A stretch of 9,787 nucleotides of DNA, from assembly GCA_003567495.1 (NCBI GenBank), contig PWZK01000147.1, forward strand, positions 1 through 9,787. The letters are read 5' to 3'. Shown here one piece after another: positions 4,200 through 9,787 of the stretch (within the stretch, counting starts at the first letter, position 1; each line of letters opens with the position of its first letter). The notes under the pieces are model-generated. The model saw only the letters and a program-made list of their open reading frames with translations, was not told where the DNA came from and did not search any database. The position numbers and the translations under genes are program-made. The DNA comes from Candidatus Brocadiaceae bacterium (GTDB lineage: Bacteria; Planctomycetota; Brocadiia; SM23-32).

Positions 4200-5747
4200 A
4201 TGTCAAATACTTTAACAGAAGTAGAGACATTGCAAAAGCAAATTGCAGACAGCGTCTGCAGAGCTTTGAAGGCAAAACGGGCCAGCGAAGGCTGTTCGTG
4301 GAAAAAGCTTGCCGGTGAGTTGGGGATTGATGCGTCCGCTATCAGTCGCCTAATGAATAATGAAAAACGACACATCGGACTTAAATCACTGCTCCAGATT
4401 GCGGTTGGTCTCCAGATCAATCCCGCATTCTTTCTTTCCAATCGTGCAGATGAAGAAAACGGCAAAGACGGAAACGACAAAATTCATATACTGCGCTCGG
4501 AACTCGAAGAAGATGACCAAAAATCTTTTGATGATTTTATAAATGTTCTAGCAGGATTGAAAAACGTTGAAAAAAAAGGGAACAAAGTTATTGCTAAGAA
4601 TTTGCTGACTGAATTTGCAAAGCTTGCCCGGGAGAGTAGAGAGGAAATTGAAAAAGAAAAAGATAGTGAAGGTGAGCTTGGAAAAATCGTAGGGTTCAGG
4701 GAGGAATGGCGGACATTCGGACGGCTGGTGGAAGCCACCGTATGGAGCCATAAAGGTTTTTTTTGGAAAAATGAGGTTACGGTGCTGACATTCTCAAGGC
4801 TAACTGATATAGCGAATGAAAAACCCTTGCAATTAAAAAGGATAGCCAAATTTTTTGAGTTGAGGCAGGACAGCGCGCTTGTTGACGATACAAACCCGAA
4901 TAATTTGAACGAACTAAAGGAAAAAGTAGAAGAGTATCTGTATGAAACAGGCGGACACTATACCGGATACAGGTTGATGTCCAAAATTCTCAGGCACGAA
5001 AAAAATTGGAAAGAAGCGCGTAAAAGCGCGAAACTCGCTTTGCATAAGCTTGATATGACGGGTGAAGACAACGATGATAGCGAGGTGAAAACGTATGTAG
5101 ATAAATGGGAGCGGATTAAGTGCCTCCGGGATCTGGTAGCCGCTTATATGAAAGAGTTAAGATGGAGTTGCTCGCCTGACAGGTTTAAAAAAGAAAACAA
5201 AAAAAAATTGATAAAATTTTGTGACGAGGCAGAAAAAGAGCTCGAGCGTGCTCAAACCGCCCTGAAGGATTTTGAAAGAGATTCGAAATACGCGCTTCCG
5301 CTGGAAAAGCAGCGCCTGGCTTCGGAAGAGGCTGAAATCAGCTTCATCCGTGGGGTTTTGGCAAAAGATAAGGAGGAGCTGAAAAAATATTTTGATAATG
5401 CGGAAAACTTCTGGCTGCAAAGCAAACGAATCGCTGCAAAACACGGCGATGATTACGGTCAAATGCGTATGTGCGCAAGATTGTATGAGCTATACCTGAA
5501 ACAGGGATTCTGTGATGCGGCTATCAGTAGCCTTGCAGAGATCTTACAACTTTCTGCACATTCAACAGTTACTCCGAGATTAGCGGAGCGGATTAAAAGT
5601 TCGAATGCAAGATGCCTGGATAGCGAGCAGAAAAAAGAAGAAAAAACTATATTGGAGGCTCTTTCCGAACGAATATCCAAATTGGGTGAAAAGACAAAAG
5701 AGAAACTTATAGATAACAACGGCGATGAGGGAGCGTTGCCAGGCTAA
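4200..5747 (+). CDS. XRE-type transcription regulator with long helical C-terminal region
   Basis: The protein has 515 residues from ATG 4200. Residues about 16-75 form an XRE/Cro-type helix-turn-helix: SWKKLAGELGIDASAISRLMNNEKRHIGLKSL, then LQIAVGLQINPAFFL. A very acidic linker (82-120) follows, and the remaining roughly 390 residues are charged, almost entirely alpha-helical and rich in Lys/Glu. Segments such as YRLMSKILRHEKNWKEARKS and CARLYELYLKQGFCDAAISS read like TPR-style helix pairs. That layout is shared by RRNPP-like and other HTH-TPR regulators that respond to a peptide or partner protein, though no specific subfamily is recognised. ATG 4200 follows GGGGA with 8 bases spacing. An earlier in-frame TTG (4155) lacks a site and would translate the inverted repeat. 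The gene is visibly AT-rich compared with the genes on both sides, which suggests a different origin. It probably controls the two facing promoters. Confidence 0.85.
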   Translation: MSNTLTEVETLQKQIADSVCRALKAKRASEGCSWKKLAGELGIDASAISRLMNNEKRHIGLKSLLQIAVGLQINPAFFLSNRADEENGKDGNDKIHILRSELEEDDQKSFDDFINVLAGLKNVEKKGNKVIAKNLLTEFAKLARESREEIEKEKDSEGELGKIVGFREEWRTFGRLVEATVWSHKGFFWKNEVTVLTFSRLTDIANEKPLQLKRIAKFFELRQDSALVDDTNPNNLNELKEKVEEYLYETGGHYTGYRLMSKILRHEKNWKEARKSAKLALHKLDMTGEDNDDSEVKTYVDKWERIKCLRDLVAAYMKELRWSCSPDRFKKENKKKLIKFCDEAEKELERAQTALKDFERDSKYALPLEKQRLASEEAEISFIRGVLAKDKEELKKYFDNAENFWLQSKRIAAKHGDDYGQMRMCARLYELYLKQGFCDAAISSLAEILQLSAHSTVTPRLAERIKSSNARCLDSEQKKEEKTILEALSERISKLGEKTKEKLIDNNGDEGALPG

Positions 5748-5822
5748 GAGATCCATTTCCTGAGGATTGCGGTTTGGTGTTTCAGAAAAGAGAGCGAAAG
5801 AGACAGAGCGGAGTTTATACGT

Positions 5823-5880
5823 GGAGTGCTTGGCTGCCTGCATGGCCCTCCAATTAACTTGTATTCACTCCCCAGTTAAT
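5823..5880 (+). other. Possible H-type RNA pseudoknot downstream of the regulator gene
   Basis: GGAGTG (5823-5828) can pair with CACTCC (5866-5871), and ATTAACT (5853-5859) with AGTTAAT (5874-5880). Both stems are perfect, and they interleave in the order of a classical H-type pseudoknot. Alternatively each is an independent DNA inverted repeat. No family is recognised. Confidence 0.35.
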
Positions 5881-5899
5881 AGAAAGATTTATAAAAAGC

Positions 5900-5940
5900 C
5901 GTTCCTGCGAAAGACCTGAGAGCAACGGAACGATTTCTCT
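5900..5940 (+). terminator. Weak terminator-like hairpin after the regulator gene
   Basis: CGTTCC (5900-5905) pairs with GGAACG (5927-5932), followed by ATTTCTCT. The loop is long (21 bases) and the T-run poor, so termination would be inefficient at best. No better terminator is visible between 5748 and 5943. Confidence 0.25.
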
Positions 5941-6260
5941 ACTTGAAAGTGCGCTATGCTGGACCGTTTCGTATCATCGAACCCGGTAGATCAGACCGGT
6001 CGCACATACCAAAGTCAGCCCCGACGCATATACTGCACACTCTCTCTTTTAATCTGGTAGAAAATGACCGGAACCGGCTGCAGGGCAACGCTATTTTCCG
6101 GGTATCCCGCAGTAAGGATATGAGGGGCAGGCAAGCCGCCTCAAAAACACCATATAAGACAAATAAAGCGATTCTCAGCTCGTTTAATGTAAAAGTTGAA
6201 GAACTTTATTCAAATGCCAGGAAAAATGGATGAGAGCTAGGTTTTGGCGAAATAGAACAG

Positions 6261-6318
6261 ATATTCGCTGAGGCGAATATTACTTGTTTCTTGAAGGATT
6301 TCAAAATCCTGACATGTC
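6261..6318 (+). repeat. Three consecutive short inverted repeats
   Basis: ATATTCGC-TGAG-GCGAATAT (6261-6280) is a perfect 8-bp stem with a 4-base loop. AGGATT-TCAA-AATCCT (6295-6310) has a perfect 6-bp stem and 4-base loop. GACATGTC (6311-6318) is a perfect palindrome. They lie 50-107 bases upstream of the promoter of the MTH938-like gene. They may be operator sites, or together a terminator-like barrier, although no T-run follows directly. Confidence 0.5.
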
Positions 6319-6367
6319 GGTTTTACGACGTAGGCAGACCCTGAAACACGCTCCATAGGGATACGGC

Positions 6368-6396
6368 TTGCATAACGCTTCGGATTCGCACATAAT
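6368..6396 (+). promoter_or_regulatory. Sigma70-type promoter for the MTH938-like gene
   Basis: TTGCAT (6368-6373), 17 bases, CATAAT (6391-6396): five and... the second hexamer matches consensus at five of six positions and the first at four of six, with ideal spacing. The expected start is near 6403, leaving a leader of about 44 bases before ATG 6447. Confidence 0.55.
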
Positions 6397-6446
6397 TGAA
6401 CCTGCGTGCCGACTCTTATTTTCGTGTTAAAAACTGAGGGGAAGCC

Positions 6447-6794
6447 ATGGAAATAGAAAACTACCAATTTGGCAGAATAACCGTAAACGGAAAAACATAT
6501 ACGTCCGACGTGATAATCTCACCGGACGGAGTTAACAGCTCCTGGTGGCGCGAGACGGGACACAAAGTGTCGATAAATGATCTCGGCCCGATACTCGAGG
6601 CCGACCCGGACGTTTTGCTAATCGGCACCGGGGCGAACGGCATCATGAAGGTGTTGCCGGATGCTTGCTCAGAACTCGAGAAACGATGCGAGGCTGTGCA
6701 CGTGCTGCCGACGCATAAAGCGGTAGAAAAATACAACAGCCTGTCTGAAAAAGGTGGCCGGCGCGTTGTTGCAGCGCTTCATCTGACATGCTGA
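6447..6794 (+). CDS. MTH938/DUF498-like domain protein
   Basis: The protein has 115 residues, the full usual length of this small single-domain family (MTH938-like, related to the mitochondrial complex I assembly factor NDUFAF3). Family features seen in order are GRITVNGKTYTSDVIISPDG (9-28), the W33-W34 and GHKVS region, DLGPILEADPDVLLIGTGANG (45-65) with its IGTG turn, then LPTHKAVEKYN (87-97), and the C-terminal ALHLTC. The biochemical role of bacterial and archaeal members is not established, and I assign none. The start is supported by GAGGGGAAGCC directly before the ATG. It is the first gene after the promoter at 6368-6396. A gap of 98 bases separates it from the next gene. Confidence 0.92.
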   Translation: MEIENYQFGRITVNGKTYTSDVIISPDGVNSSWWRETGHKVSINDLGPILEADPDVLLIGTGANGIMKVLPDACSELEKRCEAVHVLPTHKAVEKYNSLSEKGGRRVVAALHLTC

Positions 6795-6870
6795 GACCTG
6801 CAAGAAAGTATGAAAATAATTGTTTGGTGAATCGAATATCGATAAGCTGTCTGTTTAAAACTGCTTAAAT

Positions 6871-6885
6871 TCCCAAAATGGGAGG
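6871..6885 (+). promoter_or_regulatory. Ribosome site partly inside an inverted repeat
   Basis: TCCCA-AAA-TGGGA (6871-6883) overlaps the GGAGG ribosome site (6881-6885) that sets ATG 6893 as the start 7 bases later. A 3-base loop makes the RNA hairpin weak, but it could still mask the site. It also decides against the earlier ATG at 6878, which has no site upstream. Confidence 0.4.
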
Positions 6886-6892
6886 CGATGTC

Positions 6893-7201
6893 ATGCTTGC
6901 GTACGTGGTCGAAGTTTATGTAAAAGAAGACTGTATTGAAGATTTCAGGGCCGCGACCATTGAAAATCACAAAAATACCGTCTGGGAACCGGGAAACTAC
7001 CGTTTCGACGTTCTCCAGAGCAACGATGATCCCTGTCGCTGGACGCTGTATGAGGTCTACGATTCCGAAGATGACGTGAAAGCTCATAAGCAGGCGGCCC
7101 ACTACCTGAGATGGAAAGAAACCGTGGGGAAAATGATGGCACGTCCTCGCAGCGGCATAAAGCATGAAATAATCGCACCGGAGGATAAAAACAAATGGTA
7201 G
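6893..7201 (+). CDS. LsrG-like antibiotic-biosynthesis-monooxygenase-family protein
   Basis: The protein has 102 residues, one ferredoxin-like ABM domain of usual length. Residues 23-42 (IENHKNTVWEPGNYRFDVLQ) follow the pattern NH-x4-x-E-x-GN-x-RFDVLQ known from LsrG/YgiN-type proteins, and LYEVYDSEDDVKAHKQAAHY (52-71) is the second family signature. H26, H65 and H70 are the conserved polar residues. Family members include quinol monooxygenases, heme-independent oxygenases and the LsrG isomerase of autoinducer-2 breakdown. Sequence alone does not choose between them. No other lsr genes are present, so a true LsrG role is not supported. Its TAG overlaps the ATG of the alcohol dehydrogenase (ATGGTAG), so the two proteins are made together and may act on one substrate. 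Confidence 0.88.
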   Translation: MLAYVVEVYVKEDCIEDFRAATIENHKNTVWEPGNYRFDVLQSNDDPCRWTLYEVYDSEDDVKAHKQAAHYLRWKETVGKMMARPRSGIKHEIIAPEDKNKW

Positions 7202-8397
7202 AGAGGTTCAATTTCTCCAGAACACCGTATATTATATTCGGCAACGGCCGTTTTGAAGAGCTGCCAGGCCTCGCGGCCGGTTACGGAAGAAATATGCTGT
7301 TACTTACTGGAAGCTCGTCTCTGCAAAAGTCGGGATATTATTCCAGACTGACCGAACCCCTGGAAAAACGCGGGATAAATTTTGACGAGGCCCGGATCGA
7401 AGGGGAACCTTCGCCGGATATTGTGGACGATATCTCAAACCGTTTCAGAGACAAAAAGCCGGATGTGGTTGTCGCAATCGGAGGCGGCAGTGTTCTTGAT
7501 GCGGGCAAAGCGGTTTCGGCCATGCTGCCGGCTGAAGAGTCTGTGTCTGTGATGACTTACATAGAAGGAGTGGGCGCGGGGAAAGAGCACAGCGGAGAGA
7601 AGGTGCCGTATATAGCGGTTCCTACAACTTCAGGCACCGGGAGCGAGGCCACCAACAACGCCGTCCTGAGCCGGATCGGAGAGGGAGGATTCAAAAAATC
7701 CCTCAGGCACGACAGTTTTATTCCCGACATAGCACTTATCGATCCTGAGCTGTGTCTGTCATGTCCTCCGAAAGTGACGGCGGCAAGCGGTCTCGATGCC
7801 ATAAGCCAGCTTCTCGGAGCCTACCTGTCCACAGAGGCTTCGGTTTTGACTGATTCTATTGTTGAAAGGGCTCTGGAACTTGCCGGAAGAAATTTCATCC
7901 CGGCTTGCACTACGGGCTCAACGGACCCGGAAGTCCGGGCCGGCATGGCTTACGCTTCCCTGATGTCGGGTATTGCTCTTACAAGCGCCGGCCTCGGCAT
8001 AATACACGGCCTTGCTTCTCCCGTAGGTGCCCGGGTTTCCATTCCACACGGCGTGGTATGCGGCACTTTGCTCGGAGAGGCGGTCAGACTGAATATAGAG
8101 CTGCTGGAAGGTGAAGGAAAAGCGGGCAGGAAATACCTGCGCAAATATGCAAGAAGCGTTGCGTTGCTTACGGGTGAAGGAGACGCGAGAATAAATGAAT
8201 CGGAGGTAGAGGATTACTGCAGGCTGCTGATAAATACAATCGAGGATTGGCTGGGGCAGGTGTCCATGCCGCGGCTGGGCGAGTACGGACTGGGGGAAGG
8301 TGATCTGGAGGCTATAGCCGAAAAAAGCGGCAGCAAGAACAACCCGGCAGAGCTGAGCAGAGACCAGATCAAGCAGCTTGTGAGATGCAGGATATAA
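7195..8397 (+). CDS. Iron-type (group III) alcohol dehydrogenase
   Basis: The protein has 400 residues, normal for the family of NAD(P)-dependent dehydrogenases that interconvert alcohols and aldehydes or ketones in the cytoplasm. The N-terminal nucleotide domain shows IGGGSVLDAGKAV (95-107) and PTTSGTGSEATNNAV (143-157). The C-terminal helical domain carries the metal site: D201 in SGLDAISQLLGAY, H271 in GIIHGLASP and H285 in IPHGVVCG. The fourth ligand, usually His four residues after the Asp, is Gln (Q205). This occurs in a known subgroup, so activity is probably kept, but the metal could differ. The start overlaps the preceding gene's stop, with GGAGG about 9 bases upstream. The substrate is not predictable. 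Co-translation with an LsrG-like protein hints at a shared small carbonyl substrate. Confidence 0.95.
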   Translation: MVERFNFSRTPYIIFGNGRFEELPGLAAGYGRNMLLLTGSSSLQKSGYYSRLTEPLEKRGINFDEARIEGEPSPDIVDDISNRFRDKKPDVVVAIGGGSVLDAGKAVSAMLPAEESVSVMTYIEGVGAGKEHSGEKVPYIAVPTTSGTGSEATNNAVLSRIGEGGFKKSLRHDSFIPDIALIDPELCLSCPPKVTAASGLDAISQLLGAYLSTEASVLTDSIVERALELAGRNFIPACTTGSTDPEVRAGMAYASLMSGIALTSAGLGIIHGLASPVGARVSIPHGVVCGTLLGEAVRLNIELLEGEGKAGRKYLRKYARSVALLTGEGDARINESEVEDYCRLLINTIEDWLGQVSMPRLGEYGLGEGDLEAIAEKSGSKNNPAELSRDQIKQLVRCRI

Positions 8398-8400
8398 GAT

Positions 8401-8416
8401 TATATCGCCGGATATA
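8401..8416 (+). repeat. Short inverted repeat after the dehydrogenase
   Basis: TATATC-GCCG-GATATA is a perfect 6-bp stem with a 4-base loop, beginning 4 bases after the TAA at 8395-8397. It is AT-rich and has no T-run, so it is not a convincing terminator. The secretion ATPase gene downstream may still be in the same transcript. Confidence 0.3.
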
Positions 8417-8462
8417 GCGACAAAATAAGCCATTATTCCAAATCTTTCCGAAAACAAAACAC

Positions 8463-8478
8463 AGGAGATACTCCTATC
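8463..8478 (+). promoter_or_regulatory. Ribosome site pointing at an ATC start codon
   Basis: AGGAG (8463-8467) is followed after 8 bases by ATC (8476-8478), not ATG, GTG or TTG. In this frame there is no ATG, GTG or TTG between the TAA at 8395-8397 and GTG 8635. Protein homology begins well before 8635. The site is therefore the best marker of the true start, or of a start lost by mutation. Confidence 0.45.
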
Positions 8479-9282
8479 AAGGAAGAAAACCTGAAGAAGA
8501 TCGAGCGGACAAACCAGAGGGGCGGCCGTATTCTCAGCATTATTGACCTTATCAATGCGGGGACCATTTCAGTAGATGCCGCGGCGTTTTGCGGGGCCGC
8601 ACTAAGTGCCGGCAGGAGCTTCTTTACAGGTGCGGTGCCCGGCGGAGCGGGTAAAACGACTCTGATGGCCGCGCTTCTGGGAATGCTGCCGCAGGATGAG
8701 CAGATAATTACTGCATCCGACATCGGTGCAATAGAAACAGCCACTGCGGAAGCGGCCGGTGCAGCCGGCGAGAATTCCGTATGTCTGCTCGCTCACGAGG
8801 TGGGCAGCGGGCCCTGGTATGCTTATATCTGGGGCCGTAGTGCAGTGGCTTTTCTGAAGGCCAGAGAAGAGGGCCTGCGCATAGTCACCACACTTCATGC
8901 CGACAATCCTGCGCAGGTTGAGGAGGTATTCGGCCGGTGCGGAATTGGCCGGGAAAAAGCCCTTTCGGCCGAGCTTCAACTTTTCATTCAGAGGCTCGGG
9001 ATGAGTTCACAAAGGCGGGTTACCGCCATATATTTCAATATAGGAAACCGGATGCAGCCTGTGTTTCAATGGGACAGGAAAGATGACAGGCTAAAGGCCT
9101 TATTGACGGAAGAGGAACTCATTAGAAAAGTATCTTCGACTTTGGCGGTAGCTCCGAATAAATTCCGGAACGACTGGGAATCATACAAAGAATTGCTCAT
9201 GGATCTGCGTGAGCAGAACATAAATGATTTCTGTGCAGTAGCTGACGCGGTTATGAACCAGGCAGAATCCGCTTTCAAATAA
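8476..9282 (+). CDS. VirB11/TadA-like secretion-type ATPase, non-standard start
   Basis: The protein has 268 residues counting from ATC 8476. GGRILSIIDLINAGTISVDA (16-35) is the family's lead-in helix segment, which lies before the first ordinary start codon (GTG 8635). PGGAGKTTLMAALLGMLP (55-72) is the P-loop with K60-T61, where the usual first Gly or Ala is Val. SVCLLAHEVGSG (101-112) sits in the Walker B position with E108. RIVTTLHADNPAQVEEVFGR (135-154) contains the His box typical of the T2SS/T4SS/type IV pilus ATPase superfamily. It is shorter than full VirB11 or TadA because it lacks a large N-terminal domain. Family ATPases form hexameric rings that power DNA or protein export or pilus assembly. 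It stands 78 bases after the dehydrogenase and converges on another transfer-type ATPase gene, which fits a transfer module better than metabolism. Using GTG 8635 would remove part of the fold. Confidence 0.75.
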   Translation: MKEENLKKIERTNQRGGRILSIIDLINAGTISVDAAAFCGAALSAGRSFFTGAVPGGAGKTTLMAALLGMLPQDEQIITASDIGAIETATAEAAGAAGENSVCLLAHEVGSGPWYAYIWGRSAVAFLKAREEGLRIVTTLHADNPAQVEEVFGRCGIGREKALSAELQLFIQRLGMSSQRRVTAIYFNIGNRMQPVFQWDRKDDRLKALLTEEELIRKVSSTLAVAPNKFRNDWESYKELLMDLREQNINDFCAVADAVMNQAESAFK

Positions 9283-9299
9283 CATTTTCTCTTTAAACC

Positions 9300-9787
9300 T
9301 TATCCTTCAACCTTTTCACTCAGCCGAATAACTTTTCGCCTGCCCGTTTCTGTCGTTAGCATATCCTCTTCTATGAGGCCTTTTTCCATAAGCCTCGCTT
9401 TTAGCTTATTTCCCTGCCTTACGCTTATGCCCAGGCGCCTGTATCTGGCCGCAATGCCGCTTTCAGGATGGTTTTTCACATCATCAAGAAAACGCATCTC
9501 CATGTGGCTGAGATTATCATCTTTGCCATTGGCAATGCCGCTTGAGTGAACCTCTGTTTTTGTCGCCACAGTATCGGCCCCGGCATGAGTCTCTGACCAT
9601 CTGTTTTCTGCCTGATTTGAAAAAATGTTTGAAGGCTGCGGCTTTTCTTGTTGCCTTTCTTTTTGAATTGCCGGGAGAAACATTTTCCTATCAACTTTAT
9701 CAGCCATGAGCTCGCGGATTCTGCTGTCGGTAACAAGCCCTTTCTGAAGCTTAAACTCCGGTATCTGAATAAGAAAAGGCCTCGCGG
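9300..9787 (-). CDS. Transfer-type (TraG/HerA-like) ATPase C-terminus with winged helix, cut by window
   Basis: The frame is open from the right edge to TAA 9300, giving 161 visible residues. A Met at 9707 exists, but the frame continues upstream with RPFLIQIPEFKLQKGLVTDS, which looks like the exit strand of a TraG/VirD4/HerA-type ATPase core. The same strand is seen as RPGPLRIQVPEAVLPTGI in the split ATPase at 934-2550. I therefore read this as the tail of a large ATPase gene beginning outside the window, not a 135-residue gene. A polar, Gln/Asn-rich linker follows, then a winged helix: MEMRFLDDVKNHPESGIAAR, YRRLGISVRQGNKLKARLME and an ETGRRKVIRL wing. The gene ends 17 bases from the end of the converging secretion ATPase gene, with no clear terminator between them. 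Confidence 0.7.
   Translation of the reverse strand, partial: ARPFLIQIPEFKLQKGLVTDSRIRELMADKVDRKMFLPAIQKERQQEKPQPSNIFSNQAENRWSETHAGADTVATKTEVHSSGIANGKDDNLSHMEMRFLDDVKNHPESGIAARYRRLGISVRQGNKLKARLMEKGLIEEDMLTTETGRRKVIRLSEKVEG

Larger units (their letters stand above)
5748..6446. other. Gene-poor spacer with inverted repeats and a promoter
   Basis: About 700 bases with no convincing gene. An open frame from TTG 5943 to TGA 6235 (96 codons) has no ribosome site, an unusual composition and no recognisable motif. It may be a decayed or chance frame. A minus-strand frame at 6237-6467 overlaps the promoter and start of the next gene and is also unlikely. The structured parts are a possible pseudoknot (5823-5880), a weak hairpin (5900-5932), three consecutive inverted repeats (6261-6318) and a promoter (6368-6396). 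Confidence 0.65.

Noticed and set aside
4035..5982. Exact 11-base direct repeat TATCATCGAAC at 4035-4045 and 5972-5982 flanking the regulator gene, as possible insertion-site duplication
   Set aside because: Several 11-base repeats are expected by chance in about 10 kb, and no other sign of insertion ends accompanies the copies.
5943..6235. Possible 95-residue protein on the plus strand from TTG 5943
   Set aside because: No ribosome site, no recognisable motif, odd composition and no coupling to neighbours. It is more likely a chance or decayed frame.
6237..6467. Open frame on the minus strand of about 76 codons
   Set aside because: It runs over the promoter and start of the MTH938-like gene, has no ribosome site and does not look protein-like.
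9300..9707. A complete 135-residue winged-helix gene beginning at ATG 9707
   Set aside because: The frame stays open to the window edge, and the residues before that Met match the core exit strand of a transfer ATPase, so this Met is internal.
1..9787. CRISPR arrays, rRNA genes, insertion-sequence transposases
   Set aside because: No regularly spaced repeats, no rRNA-like sequence and no transposase motifs were seen.

Overview
The window is bacterial DNA with short intergenic gaps, strong AGGAGG/GGGGA-type ribosome sites and ATGA or 8-base gene overlaps. It joins what looks like a mobile or accessory DNA-handling module to a small set of metabolic genes. Nothing in it fixes the species. The MTH938-like protein, the LsrG-like monooxygenase and the Fe-type alcohol dehydrogenase suit an anaerobe-like bacterium, but that is an inference.

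Left part (1-3633, all minus strand): a tightly packed operon read right to left. It encodes a 63-residue membrane protein, a 153-residue protein with a RING/FYVE-like zinc module, a P-loop ATPase of the HerA/FtsK/TraG class split into two genes between Walker A and Walker B (2561-2983 and 934-2550), a membrane-anchored protein that looks like the C-terminal part of an archaeo-eukaryotic-type primase without its first catalytic motifs, and another small membrane protein cut by the window edge. The ATPase C-half also carries a winged helix and a restriction-endonuclease-like domain. I do not recognise this combination as a named system. A membrane-associated DNA transfer, processing or defence machine is my inference.

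Control region (3634-4199): two perfect consensus sigma70-type promoters (TTGACA-17-TATAAT on each strand) face each other with their -10 boxes 16 bp apart. One should drive the minus-strand operon and the other the AT-rich regulator gene at 4200-5747 (XRE helix-turn-helix plus a long helical, probably repeat-type, C-terminal region). The layout resembles a phage-type bistable switch. The operon leader crosses a compact cloverleaf-like RNA element (3691-3789) that can end in a T-run on both strands.

Middle (5748-6446): about 700 bases without a convincing gene, but with a possible pseudoknot, a set of inverted repeats and a good promoter at 6368-6396.

Right part (6447-8397, plus strand): an MTH938/DUF498-like protein, then an LsrG-like antibiotic-biosynthesis-monooxygenase-family protein overlapping an Fe-type alcohol dehydrogenase. 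After these come a VirB11/TadA-like secretion ATPase (8476-9282) with no ordinary start codon and, converging on it, the C-terminal end of a second transfer-type ATPase with a winged helix (9300-9787, minus, cut by the window). Transfer-type ATPases on both sides of the metabolic genes suggest that the whole window could lie within one integrated element.
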